A stretch of DNA of 64,000 nucleotides from Paenalcaligenes hominis (lineage in GTDB: Bacteria > Pseudomonadota > Gammaproteobacteria > Burkholderiales > Burkholderiaceae_B), in assembly GCF_011927625.1 (NCBI RefSeq), contig NZ_JAATIZ010000002.1:372001-436000 (forward strand), read 5' to 3'. Under the pieces are notes generated by a model. It was not told the origin of the DNA. It saw only the letters and a program-made list of their open reading frames with translations, and ran no database searches. Numbering within the stretch: position 1 is the first letter of the stretch; every line of letters begins with the position of its first letter. Both the position numbers and the translations under genes were made by a program. This document shows positions 5,680-14,606 of the stretch, in pieces.

Positions 5680-8052
5680 TTAAGGTGTGCGTAATACATT
5701 CGGGTCGCCTTTACCGGCTACGGCGTCCTGTTCTTCGGTGGTTAAAAACTGGGTTAAATCTGTCTGCGCTAATTGTGCATACGCTGCAACCGCATGCGCC
5801 CAGGTGCATTGATTAGCAAATAACATACCAAAATCATCTAATGTGCCGCCCCTGTTTTTATAACCCAACACCTGTTGAGTTTGCATGTGAGGAAATAACA
5901 TGGGCAAATGGCCCCTGAATACCTCGGGCCGGATATGAGTTAATGCCACGCTAAAGGCATATGAGCTGGGAAACAAAGCATCGCGGCGCGTTGGGCTGAG
6001 TAAAGCAGCGGCTTCGTACTCATCACGAGCTTGACGCAGACGCCCAGGCTCTTGCAAATAGACCAGTCGATACCCTACTCCTTGTTGATGTAAGCGTTGG
6101 GCTGCTAGCTCTAGTTGAGTCAACTGATAACTGCCATTCGCAATCAATAAAACAGGATGAGTTCCAGCGTGTTCAGCCACCACGATTGCCCCCTCTTCGG
6201 CAAGCTGCGCAGCTTGTGTGGCAGTAAAACGGGTTCGGTGATCACGCTTAGGCACCACCATACACACAATTTGCCCACGTGACTGGTAAATGCCCGGTAA
6301 AAGCGCTAACACGCTGTTGTAGTCGGCTGGAAAAACCACTTTAGACACATCACTCATTTCCCCGAGCAAGGCCTCGGCAAAGGTGGTGTCCTGATGAGAT
6401 TGCTGATTTTTTCCATTTTCCCACGTATGCGAGGTCGCTATCACCGGCCAGCTTAGCCACTGCGCCGGGCGCCCTACTTCTTTTTGCTGACGTGCGAAAA
6501 TGATTCGCTGACGCAGCGCCCCCAGCATCTTGACGCAAAAAGCTTCATAACTGGCGACCAAATTAAGCCCCGCTTGGTTTCCTATGCATGCAGACACTAC
6601 TGCCTCTTCGTTTAACGCAGTAATGATGGCCCCTGTAACGGATTCACTTTCACTTTCAGGGTCAGAAACTCGATGCTTTAAGTGCTGTAGTACCGCTGTA
6701 AGACGGTTGCTGGCGAGCTCATCGGGGTTACCAACCCGAGCCCTTAGGCTGGGATTCAAACGTACGAGCTCAACAAAGAAACGATCCATAGCCGTCATGG
6801 GGCTTAGTGTGGTGCCTACTGGCTCGTAGGACAGCTCAGGCAAAACAGGGAGTGCAGGGCGGCGGGTTGCTAGCGCATTATCACGCTCGAGGACTCGATT
6901 TTGTTGGTGATGCGTTTGTAATGCCTGCACACTTTCAGCGAGCTCTTGCGGCTCGACCCACAATGGTTTGGTGTAGGTCGTAAATAAGTCGCGCGCGTGT
7001 TGATCCACGTGGGGATTTGCCGGTAAAGGTAAATTATGCGCACGGTTCTCATCTGCACCATAAAAACCAAAACCCTTAGTAGTATGAGCAATACCATAGG
7101 GAATTTTTACGGGATAATGCAATTGCCCTGCTTGAACTGCCTGAGCGCGTTGCGCCAAACGTTGCTCCATTTCCCATATCACATACACAAACATGGCTGG
7201 ATCGCGTCCATCAAAAGCGATGGGGTCAAAACCGCACCCTTTTAAGTGCTCCATAAAACCACTTAAGCCTTCTAAGGTACCTAATTGAGTACGCTGCTCA
7301 ATCCGCCGCCCATTGGCGATCATGATGGGCAAGGGCATTCCCGTGTCATGCGCACGCCACCATCGTGGAATCCAATCGCTGCCGCGCTGTTCTTCGGCAG
7401 CCCCATCGGACAAAAAGGTAACGAGCTTTTCACCTGGTAAAGGCATATGCACATATTGCAACTCGGCAAAGCCTAGATAACCGCCTTCAATTAAGCCGCC
7501 GGCTGTATGCGGGTTCACATGACTGCCTAATGGGGCCGCCGCAGAGCCATCGGCCGCCTGAGCATAACCATAAAAATCTTGGACTAATTGGGTTAAACCG
7601 GCCTCCCCCTGCCCGTAAGCCTCTTGTTGCTCGGGATGCATATTGCCTAACAAGACATTGATGGCGTCAATGGCTGCGACGCTATGCCCCTGACCCATCA
7701 GCCATGCCCTGGTTTCGCCCGTTAAAGCATTCAAGCTCATGTAGGCAGCATAAGCAGGCACCATATTTAGAGCGCCTCCGGTATGGCCTTCAGGTTGAAT
7801 TTTAAAGTCCTCAGCCTCTAAAGGTTGACCATCCATGCGCACACGATTCGCATAGGTCATATGCACCACTAGCCACATTGCCGCAGCCGTTAACCGATCT
7901 AAGGCAATCATTTTTTCATAAAACGTCGTGATGTTAGGCTGCAAGCCTAATTCGACGAGGCGTTGCCCCATTTGATGAATAGCTTGGCTTGTTTCCTTAC
8001 TGTGCTGAATGGGTCCGTAGCCTTGGCGCCATTTTTTTATAATTTGACTCAT
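5680..8052 (-). CDS. Divergent phosphoketolase-family, thiamine-diphosphate-dependent protein
   Basis: The fold follows D-xylulose-5-phosphate/fructose-6-phosphate phosphoketolase: length 790 aa, an N-terminal segment EGHTGGALNMVPAY, then HVNPHTAGGLIEGGYLGF, then the thiamine-diphosphate region. That region reads SDGAAEEQRGSDW where classical enzymes carry GDGEAETGP, and NGRRIEQRT where they carry NGYKIANPT. It therefore belongs to a divergent branch. I recall that some proteins of this size and type are named xylulose 5-phosphate 3-epimerase in databases. The reaction is thus uncertain: phosphoketolase or another sugar-phosphate conversion. The ATG at 8052 is preceded by AGGAAAGG. The gene is single, with its own terminator, divergent from the 79-aa gene. 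Confidence 0.75.
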   Translation of the reverse strand: MSQIIKKWRQGYGPIQHSKETSQAIHQMGQRLVELGLQPNITTFYEKMIALDRLTAAAMWLVVHMTYANRVRMDGQPLEAEDFKIQPEGHTGGALNMVPAYAAYMSLNALTGETRAWLMGQGHSVAAIDAINVLLGNMHPEQQEAYGQGEAGLTQLVQDFYGYAQAADGSAAAPLGSHVNPHTAGGLIEGGYLGFAELQYVHMPLPGEKLVTFLSDGAAEEQRGSDWIPRWWRAHDTGMPLPIMIANGRRIEQRTQLGTLEGLSGFMEHLKGCGFDPIAFDGRDPAMFVYVIWEMEQRLAQRAQAVQAGQLHYPVKIPYGIAHTTKGFGFYGADENRAHNLPLPANPHVDQHARDLFTTYTKPLWVEPQELAESVQALQTHHQQNRVLERDNALATRRPALPVLPELSYEPVGTTLSPMTAMDRFFVELVRLNPSLRARVGNPDELASNRLTAVLQHLKHRVSDPESESESVTGAIITALNEEAVVSACIGNQAGLNLVASYEAFCVKMLGALRQRIIFARQQKEVGRPAQWLSWPVIATSHTWENGKNQQSHQDTTFAEALLGEMSDVSKVVFPADYNSVLALLPGIYQSRGQIVCMVVPKRDHRTRFTATQAAQLAEEGAIVVAEHAGTHPVLLIANGSYQLTQLELAAQRLHQQGVGYRLVYLQEPGRLRQARDEYEAAALLSPTRRDALFPSSYAFSVALTHIRPEVFRGHLPMLFPHMQTQQVLGYKNRGGTLDDFGMLFANQCTWAHAVAAYAQLAQTDLTQFLTTEEQDAVAGKGDPNVLRTP

Positions 8053-8132
8053 CACCTTTCCTCATTGTTAACACATACCTTTACTAAAATAGCGTATTTT
8101 GGCTTCGGCTTTTGTGCTGTTTACCAACAGAC

Positions 8133-8174
8133 TAGGGTTTACCCTTGACTGAACCCTAGGGAAAACCCTATAAT
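8133..8174 (+). promoter_or_regulatory. Near-consensus sigma-70 promoter with two TAGGG/CCCTA dyads
   Basis: TTGACT (8145-8150) and TATAAT (8169-8174) are 18 bp apart. Dyad one, AGGGT-TT-ACCCT (8134-8145), touches the -35. Dyad two, TAGGG-AAAA-CCCTA (8157-8170), overlaps the first bases of the -10. The dyad centres are 24 bp apart. This is a textbook geometry for a repressor occluding polymerase. Confidence 0.8.
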
Positions 8175-8221
8175 ATGCGTACTGTCAGTTTCTAAATGAC
8201 TTTCTAACTGAGGATTTACAC

Positions 8222-8461
8222 ATGGCAACGCTAAATGCTAATTTACAAGACACACGCTGGAGCGATTCGATTGAGCGTTCAATCATGGATCAAACTCTAA
8301 GCAATGGCGAAGCTGTATCCTTAAAAGATGTAGTGACAACCATTGGTGGCACGATCAAAAAAGTTGCTAAAGCTTTTGGCAATAAAATGATTGCTTTATC
8401 CGAGGCGGTCTACGAAGCACGTATGGAAGATGCTCGTATTCATTCTCGTTTGTTTTACTAA
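8222..8461 (+). CDS. Uncharacterised 79-aa protein
   Basis: I do not recognise this family. The protein has no signal peptide or membrane span. A polar N-terminus leads into a central stretch with amphipathic helix character (VTTIGGTIKKVAKAFGNKMIALSEAVYEAR), and it ends in a charged, aromatic tail ARIHSRLFY. The gene has every sign of being real: a consensus promoter at 8145-8174, TGAGGAT as ribosome site eight bases before the ATG, codon use like its neighbours, and a terminator at 8556. It is transcribed alone, divergent from the phosphoketolase-family gene. The strong promoter and paired dyads suggest abundant, regulated expression. No function is assigned. Confidence 0.75.
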   Translation: MATLNANLQDTRWSDSIERSIMDQTLSNGEAVSLKDVVTTIGGTIKKVAKAFGNKMIALSEAVYEARMEDARIHSRLFY

Positions 8462-8555
8462 AGAGCTACAGCCTTTACCGGCTAGCCACACTTGGGACTA
8501 TCTCGTTCTTAAGTAAGACTACCGTTATGCAACGGTATTCTGGATACCAAGCGCA

Positions 8556-8590
8556 AAGCACCACTTATTACTGTGGTGCTTTTATTTTTT
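8556..8590 (+). terminator. Terminator of the 79-aa gene
   Basis: The stem AAGCACCAC / GTGGTGCTT with an 8-nt loop is followed by TTATTTTTT. A weaker small stem, ACCGTT-ATGC-AACGGT, lies just upstream at 8521-8536. Confidence 0.88.
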
Positions 8591-10612
8591 CTATTTCAGC
8601 AATTCTTTTAATAGTGTTAAACGCTGCTTGGGTGTCATATGCGCCTGCGCCTCTTCAACAATGGCCGTTTCAGCTAAGCCCATCTCTGGAATAAAGCGTG
8701 ATTTTTCTCTGACGGTGTATTCTTTAGCGCGACGTCGCCTTTTACACCAACTGATACGCAAACTGCGTTGTGCTCGCGTAATCCCTACATACATTAAACG
8801 CCGTTCTTCTTGGATACGTTGTGTCAGCACGAGTTCTTCTTGGCCGACAGGAATATCTTCATCGTCGCGCCCTAAATGAGGCAGCAAGCCTTCTTCCACC
8901 CCAATCAAAAACACATGCTTATACTCAAGACCTTTAGCCGCATGCAGCGTAGATAAATGCACGGCATCGACCTCATCGTCTTGCTCATTGCGTTCCAGCA
9001 TGGTGATCAGTGCCACGTGTTGCGATAAGTCTAATAAGCTCATGTCATCTGACTCCGCTTTACCTTTTAACCAGTCGACTAACTCGAGTACGTTATGCCA
9101 GCGTGCTAGAGCCGGTTTATCATCAAACACATCGTACAAATACCCTTCGTAGTTAATGGCTGATAAGAGTTCGTCCACCACTGCAGCGCCCTCGCGTCCG
9201 GTTTGCTCGGCTTTATGGGTCAAGCGCAAAATAAACTCGCGGAACACTTGCAATGGTTTGTACTGCCGCTCGGGCAACTGTTCGGTTAAAGCAGCAACAT
9301 CAATAGCCTCGAACATCGAGACCTGATGAGCGACCGCAATAGCGCCCAGCTGAGTCAAAGTAGTTTGGCCTATGCCGCGCCGAGGTGTGGTAGCAGCGCG
9401 GATGAAAGCTGGATCGTCATCATGGTTGGCAATTAAACGAATATAAGCCAACACATCTCGGATTTCTGCTTTATCAAAAAAACTTTGGCCTCCGCTCATG
9501 ACATAGGGAATGCGTAGTTCACGAAGCTGCTGCTCGATTAAACGTGCCTGTTGATTGCTGCGGTAGAGCACGGCGAAGTCCCCCCACTTTGCTTTGCGCT
9601 CAAACTGTTCGGCCGAAAGGCTAATGCCTACCCACTGCGCCTCCGACTGCTCGTCGTCACAATCTTTGATCTGTATAGACTCACCCAAACCTAATTCCGA
9701 CCACAACTTTTTGCCAAAAACGATAGGATTATGGCCAATGACATTGTTGGCGGCTTCGAGAATACGTTGTGAAGAGCGGTAGTTTTGCTCAAGCTTAATC
9801 AGCTTTAACTGCGGGTAATCCACGGTAAGCTGTTCTAGGTTTTCTACGGTGGCACCACGCCAGGCATAAATAGCTTGATCATCATCACCCACCGCCGTGA
9901 ACATGGCACGCTCCCCAACCAAAGCTTGGACTAAGCGGTACTGGCACGTATTGGTGTCTTGGTATTCATCCACTAATAAATAGTGGACTTTTTTCTGCCA
10001 GCGCTGGCGAACCTCGAGGTTTTGTTCGAGTAATTCTGTAGGCAAACGAATTAAATCATCAAAATCGACGGCTTGATAAGCGCGTAGCGTCTCTTCATAA
10101 CTACGATATACCTTTGCCGACTCGGCCTGACTCGGTGTTTGCACTGCTTGAGCCGCCGCATTAGGCCCCAGCAATGCGTTTTTCCATAACGAAATATCCT
10201 GTTGTACCGCACGCAAACGAGCTTTATCGGTGGTAGCTAAAATTTCCTGAATAATGCCTAAGGTATCGTTGGCATCCATAATAGAAAAGCGCGGCTTTAA
10301 TCCGGCATGCACAGCTTCTTCGCGTAAAATTTTTAAGCCCAAGGAATGGAAAGTGCTAATCGTTAAGCCCCGAGTTAAGCGACGCTCTATGAGACCCTGC
10401 ACACGTTCGGCCATCTCGCGGGCGGCTTTATTAGTAAACGTTAATGCCGTGATTTGCCTAGCACTATAACCACACTCGCCAATTAAATAAGCAATTTTTT
10501 GGGTAATAACACGGGTTTTACCACTCCCTGCCCCAGCCAAGACCAAAGCAGGACCATCTAAATATCGCACCGCCTCTGCCTGAGCCGGGTTTAATCCTAA
10601 AGCAGCACTCAT
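8591..10612 (-). CDS. rep: ATP-dependent DNA helicase Rep
   Basis: This superfamily 1A 3'-5' helicase helps replication forks pass bound proteins and restart. The length (673 aa) equals that of E. coli Rep, and the start NPAQAEAVRYLDGPALVLAG followed by GSGKTRVITQKIAYLI aligns closely with it. Walker A AGAGSGKT is at residues 26-33, and DEYQDTN and VGDDDQAIYAWRGA are motifs II and III. The later motifs LEQNYRS, HAAKGLEYKHVFL and YVGITRAQ are intact. Its ATG follows the priA stop directly, so translation is likely coupled and Rep and PriA, both fork-restart proteins, are made together. Confidence 0.94.
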   Translation of the reverse strand: MSAALGLNPAQAEAVRYLDGPALVLAGAGSGKTRVITQKIAYLIGECGYSARQITALTFTNKAAREMAERVQGLIERRLTRGLTISTFHSLGLKILREEAVHAGLKPRFSIMDANDTLGIIQEILATTDKARLRAVQQDISLWKNALLGPNAAAQAVQTPSQAESAKVYRSYEETLRAYQAVDFDDLIRLPTELLEQNLEVRQRWQKKVHYLLVDEYQDTNTCQYRLVQALVGERAMFTAVGDDDQAIYAWRGATVENLEQLTVDYPQLKLIKLEQNYRSSQRILEAANNVIGHNPIVFGKKLWSELGLGESIQIKDCDDEQSEAQWVGISLSAEQFERKAKWGDFAVLYRSNQQARLIEQQLRELRIPYVMSGGQSFFDKAEIRDVLAYIRLIANHDDDPAFIRAATTPRRGIGQTTLTQLGAIAVAHQVSMFEAIDVAALTEQLPERQYKPLQVFREFILRLTHKAEQTGREGAAVVDELLSAINYEGYLYDVFDDKPALARWHNVLELVDWLKGKAESDDMSLLDLSQHVALITMLERNEQDDEVDAVHLSTLHAAKGLEYKHVFLIGVEEGLLPHLGRDDEDIPVGQEELVLTQRIQEERRLMYVGITRAQRSLRISWCKRRRRAKEYTVREKSRFIPEMGLAETAIVEEAQAHMTPKQRLTLLKELLK

Positions 10613-12670
10613 TTATATTTCCTGGGGATCCACTTCTAGTGTAAATTTACATCGAAAATGCTTGGCTAACTCATCAAGCTGCGCCCCCCATGCCCATAAA
10701 AACGCCTGCAAAGCGGATCGCTTTTGGCTTTCTATAAGTAATTGAGCACGCTCGATGTTGGCGACCCTAACAATACGCAACGGCACCGCATCGTATAAAA
10801 AGACGTGCTCTGCCCCAGGCATGTCGGGGTGTTGTGCCCATTGTTTGGCATGTTTTAAAAAGCCCAGAGCCTGATCCAGCGTTTTGGCCTCTGCCGTAAT
10901 TAGCGCTAAGTGCACATAGGGCGGCAAGCCTACAGCCTGACGTTGTTGTAGCTCGTGGTGGGCAAAGAGTGCATAGTCATGTTTGATAAGGGCTTGGTAA
11001 ACGGCCTGGTCGGGGTAGTCCGTTTGCACTAAGACCTCTGCGCCCTCGTGGTGGCGCCCAGCGCGCCCAGCAACCTGCATTAACTGCGCAAATAAGCGCT
11101 CTGGGGCTCTAAAGTCTTGGGCAAACAGCATGGTATCGGCATTTAGTATGCCCACTAATGCCAATTGACTGAAATCATGCCCCTTAGAAACCATTTGGGT
11201 GCCAATGATAATATCGACTTCGCCAGCGTGAACCTGAGCAAACAAGCGCTCTGCACTACCTTTACGTCGGGTGGCATCGGCATCAATACGCACGATTCGT
11301 GCATTGGGAAAGCGGTTTGATAAAAACTCCTCGATACGCTGTGTGCCCTGCCCGACTGGTTTTAAGTCCACTTGCCCGCAATCAGGACAATGCCTGACCA
11401 CAGGCTGCTGGGTACCGCAATGGTGACACTGCATATAATGCTTGTACCCTTTATGCAGTACCGCATAAGCCGAGCAATGAGGACATTGGCTTAACCACCC
11501 ACAGGATCCACAGTGCAAGACGGGAGCATAGCCACGACGATTTAAAAAAATTAAGGATTGTTGCCCTTGGTCTAAGGTATGCTGCAACGCATCGAGTAAC
11601 TGGGGCGACCAGCCTTGGTCTAGTTGCGCTCGACGCGTATCAATCAGCCGCACGCTAGGTAAAGCCACTGCTGTGGCCCGTTTGGTAAGCTGTAATAACT
11701 GATAGTGCCCTTGTTCCGCGTGACGCCAGCTTTCAAAAGAAGGCGTAGCCGAGCCTAAAATGACATGGATTCCTAACTGCTGGGCTCGCCATACCGCTAA
11801 GTCTCGTGCCGAATACCGTAAGCCATCTTGCTGTTTATACGAAGCATCGTGCTCCTCGTCGACAATAATTAAACCTAAATCGGGTAAGGGGCAAAATACT
11901 GCCATGCGTGTGCCAAGTAATACACGCGCGTCGCCCCGACTGGCGGCTAGCCACGAGGCTAAGCGTTTACCGTCTGCTAACCCACTATGCATTACAGCAA
12001 TGGGGTAGGACACCCCGTCCACATCGACTAAGCGCTGCCGTAACGTCTTTTCAAACTGGGGCGTTAGATTAATTTCCGGCACCATGAAAAGCACTTGCTT
12101 GCCTTGGGCCAATACATTAAGAGCTAAACGCAAATAAGTTTCCGTCTTGCCGCTTCCTGTGACCCCATACAACAAAAAACGCGCAGGGTGTTGAGACTGT
12201 GTAACGCGGTCTACCACCACCTGTTGCTCGGTGTTCAGTTCGGGTGCCGGTTGCGGTGTGACCTTTTTGGCTGAGGTAATTTTTTTCTTTTGACGCGCCA
12301 GCAAGCGTGCCACCGGCCCACCTGCAGCATTTTTTCCTGTGTATGCCGCTGGCCGCCGCAATGGTGCAGGCAATACCGGCAAGACCACTTCGCCCAGAGG
12401 GCGTTGATAGTAACGCGCTGCAAATTGCGCCATAGCCAGCCAAGACGCTGGCATCGGAGGTAAATCGGCAAGTACCTGCTCGATATTTTTGACGCGATCT
12501 GCGTCAAAGCTAGGCTGCTGAGGGGTTTCTATTACCATTCCAACGAGCTGCCTACGCCCAAATCGAACTAAAACGCGTAACCCCACCGCCACCGGTTCGG
12601 TATGGTAATAATCGAATAGATCAGGCAGTGGTACGTCTAGTGCGACACGAAGCCAATAACGCGCTGTCAT
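10613..12670 (-). CDS. priA: Primosomal replication restart helicase PriA
   Basis: PriA recognises stalled forks and reloads the replicative helicase. The N-terminal 3'-DNA-end binding region begins WLRVALDVPLPDLFDYY. Walker A GVTGSGKTE is near residue 170 and the DEEH box near 270. The zinc region has paired cysteines: CGSCGW, CPHCSAY, CHHCG and CPDCG. The motif GTQMVSKGHDF follows. At 685 aa it is near the usual length. It lies one base after the outer-membrane protein gene and directly before rep, so all three appear to form one transcript. Confidence 0.95.
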   Translation of the reverse strand: MTARYWLRVALDVPLPDLFDYYHTEPVAVGLRVLVRFGRRQLVGMVIETPQQPSFDADRVKNIEQVLADLPPMPASWLAMAQFAARYYQRPLGEVVLPVLPAPLRRPAAYTGKNAAGGPVARLLARQKKKITSAKKVTPQPAPELNTEQQVVVDRVTQSQHPARFLLYGVTGSGKTETYLRLALNVLAQGKQVLFMVPEINLTPQFEKTLRQRLVDVDGVSYPIAVMHSGLADGKRLASWLAASRGDARVLLGTRMAVFCPLPDLGLIIVDEEHDASYKQQDGLRYSARDLAVWRAQQLGIHVILGSATPSFESWRHAEQGHYQLLQLTKRATAVALPSVRLIDTRRAQLDQGWSPQLLDALQHTLDQGQQSLIFLNRRGYAPVLHCGSCGWLSQCPHCSAYAVLHKGYKHYMQCHHCGTQQPVVRHCPDCGQVDLKPVGQGTQRIEEFLSNRFPNARIVRIDADATRRKGSAERLFAQVHAGEVDIIIGTQMVSKGHDFSQLALVGILNADTMLFAQDFRAPERLFAQLMQVAGRAGRHHEGAEVLVQTDYPDQAVYQALIKHDYALFAHHELQQRQAVGLPPYVHLALITAEAKTLDQALGFLKHAKQWAQHPDMPGAEHVFLYDAVPLRIVRVANIERAQLLIESQKRSALQAFLWAWGAQLDELAKHFRCKFTLEVDPQEI

Positions 12671-12671
12671 A

Positions 12672-13433
12672 TTAAAAGCGCCATGTTAGCCCCAAGACTG
12701 GCCCTTTGTGGACCATTTTATAGTGGAAATGGTCTTGGCTATAGTTTACGCCTAGGGCTCTGTAGCCTAACTGTGCAGAAAGCCCAGTGTTTATTTTGTA
12801 TCCTACCCCTGCTGCGATGTCCCAACTGAATTCTGCCCCACCTTTTCCAGCTAAAGCCCAACCCGTTGCATAGGTGTTATCTGTCAGATAGTACACAGCA
12901 CGAAGCCCTGTTAAGGCATCAACCCATTTGCCGCCATCATGACGATGGATGGCCTTCGTATTTTTGGCGCGTAATGTGGCACTGACATCGACATCCCAAT
13001 AACGCAATGCGCCGATCACATCCACATGGCCTTTTTTGTGATCCCAGACGGCATAACCCGCCCCAAGCATGGCTGCCAAGGCCGTAGCCCCTACGTTGAT
13101 GTCTTGGAGGGGACTGGTCGCACTAAATGTAGTTCCTGCTGAGGCCTTGATATAGGTAAGATCAGCGAAAAAACCGAATCGATGTTTGCGTGCAGTGAAT
13201 AAAGCCATGGCGGCAAAGTCTAGGTCTTTACGCAACGAGCTAAAATTAGACTTTACATGGGTTTTAGGAATACCCAAGGCAGCGGCGTCACCGGACAAAC
13301 CGGCAGCCCATGCATAAGGGCTGAAAGTATAGGTCCACGAGCTTGCGTCAACCTTTTCCAGCGCCTGAGCATGGACAGAGCATGCCAATAAGCCTAACAG
13401 TGCAATAGCCGTCGATTTTTGAAGCAGGCCCAT
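12672..13433 (-). CDS. Predicted outer-membrane beta-barrel protein, function unknown
   Basis: This is a 253-aa protein with a signal peptide (GLLQKSTAIALLGLLACSVHA then QA) and alternating polar/aromatic strands ending in GLTWRF; a C-terminal phenylalanine is the usual barrel-insertion signal. Repeated glycine and aromatic turns (YSPYAWAAGLSGDAA, GYKINTGLSAQLGYRAL) support a small barrel of about eight strands. I do not recognise a specific family. It precedes priA by one base on the same strand, yet has no obvious functional tie to replication. The start ATG is preceded by a GGAACC-type site. Confidence 0.7.
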   Translation of the reverse strand: MGLLQKSTAIALLGLLACSVHAQALEKVDASSWTYTFSPYAWAAGLSGDAAALGIPKTHVKSNFSSLRKDLDFAAMALFTARKHRFGFFADLTYIKASAGTTFSATSPLQDINVGATALAAMLGAGYAVWDHKKGHVDVIGALRYWDVDVSATLRAKNTKAIHRHDGGKWVDALTGLRAVYYLTDNTYATGWALAGKGGAEFSWDIAAGVGYKINTGLSAQLGYRALGVNYSQDHFHYKMVHKGPVLGLTWRF

Positions 13434-13471
13434 TTTTAGAGGTTCCTTGAGCTAGAAGGAGCAAGAGATAG

Positions 13472-13493
13472 AAAAGCGGCCGAAGCCGCTTTT
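13472..13493 (-). terminator. Terminator after hemE
   Basis: On the minus strand AAAAGCGGC-TTCG-GCCGCTTTT is a perfect stem with a stable TTCG tetraloop and a short T run, a few bases after the hemE stop. Confidence 0.85.
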
Positions 13494-13497
13494 AGGA

Positions 13498-14574
13498 TTA
13501 AGCTTGATGCATTTTTGCGCTGTAGCTGTGGACTTCGTCCACTAATACTTTCACCATCTCAGGATCGGTAAACTGAGAAATGCCGTGGCCAAAGTTAAAG
13601 ACATGCCCCCCTTTGCCCACCACACCAAAATCATCAATCACACGCCGAACCTCTTTGGTTACGGCTTCGGCACCACCAAACATAACCATTGGATCCATGT
13701 TGCCTTGGAAAGCAACCTGATCCTGTAAACGTTGACGTGCACGTGTTAGGTTAACTGTCCAGTCTACCCCTACGGCATCTGCACCGCACTGAACGATGTC
13801 CTCGAGCCACTGACCACCGCCTTTGGTGAAAACAATAACTGGCACACGACGGCCATCGTTATCACGAATAAGACCATCCACCACTTTTTTGGTGTAGGCC
13901 AACGAGAACTCTTGGAACAAAGTATCGGCCATAACACCACCCCAACTATCAAAAATCATGGCGGCTTGGGCGCCAGCTCGAATTTGCTCGTTAAGGTATT
14001 GGATGGTGGTTTGCGCGTTGATCTCGAGAATTTGGTGAACTAGATCAGGGCGACCATACATCATGCCTTTGATTTTGCGGTAATCAGCTGAACCACGGCC
14101 CTCTACCATATAGCAGGCAATAGTCCAGGGGCTACCAGCAAACCCAATGAGGGGGACTTTACCGTCTAATTCGCGACGGATTAAATTGACAGCATCAAAG
14201 ACATACTGCAGTTTAGCCATATCCGGTACAGCTAAACGCTTTACGTCATCCTCGTCTTTAATGGGATGCGCGAACTGAGGGCCCTCGCCATGCACAAAAT
14301 CTAGACCTAAGCCCATGGCATGCGGCACCGTTAAAATGTCAGAAAACAGAATCGCCGCATCTAAATCAAAACGACGTAAAGGCTGCAGTGTGACCTCGCA
14401 TGCGTATTCCTTGTTTTGTGCTAGCCCCATAAAAGAACCGGCTTCGGCGCGTGTTGCACGGTATTCAGGCAGATAGCGACCGGCTTGACGCATTAGCCAG
14501 ACAGGGGTGTAAGGCACAGGCTCGCGCAACAAAGAGCGCAACAAAATATCGTTTTTCAGTTGGGGTAATGACAC
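13498..14574 (-). CDS. hemE: Uroporphyrinogen decarboxylase
   Basis: This enzyme removes four carboxyl groups from uroporphyrinogen III to give coproporphyrinogen III in haem synthesis. The length of 358 aa is usual. The signature [12 protein letters not shown] (about residues 28-39), the [13 protein letters not shown] region with the catalytic aspartate, and the C-terminal [10 protein letters not shown] histidine segment are all present. It is a single gene on the minus strand with its own terminator. Haem supply fits the nearby cytochrome c and cytochrome bd genes. Confidence 0.96.
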   Translation of the reverse strand: MSLPQLKNDILLRSLLREPVPYTPVWLMRQAGRYLPEYRATRAEAGSFMGLAQNKEYACEVTLQPLRRFDLDAAILFSDILTVPHAMGLGLDFVHGEGPQFAHPIKDEDDVKRLAVPDMAKLQYVFDAVNLIRRELDGKVPLIGFAGSPWTIACYMVEGRGSADYRKIKGMMYGRPDLVHQILEINAQTTIQYLNEQIRAGAQAAMIFDSWGGVMADTLFQEFSLAYTKKVVDGLIRDNDGRRVPVIVFTKGGGQWLEDIVQCGADAVGVDWTVNLTRARQRLQDQVAFQGNMDPMVMFGGAEAVTKEVRRVIDDFGVVGKGGHVFNFGHGISQFTDPEMVKVLVDEVHSYSAKMHQA

Positions 14575-14606
14575 GGCAATTCCTAATAAATCAATGCCTG
14601 CTTATT

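Noticed and set aside
12117-12507. Alternative-frame open reading frames within priA on the same strand
   Set aside because: They lack start signals and overlap intact PriA motifs in the main frame.
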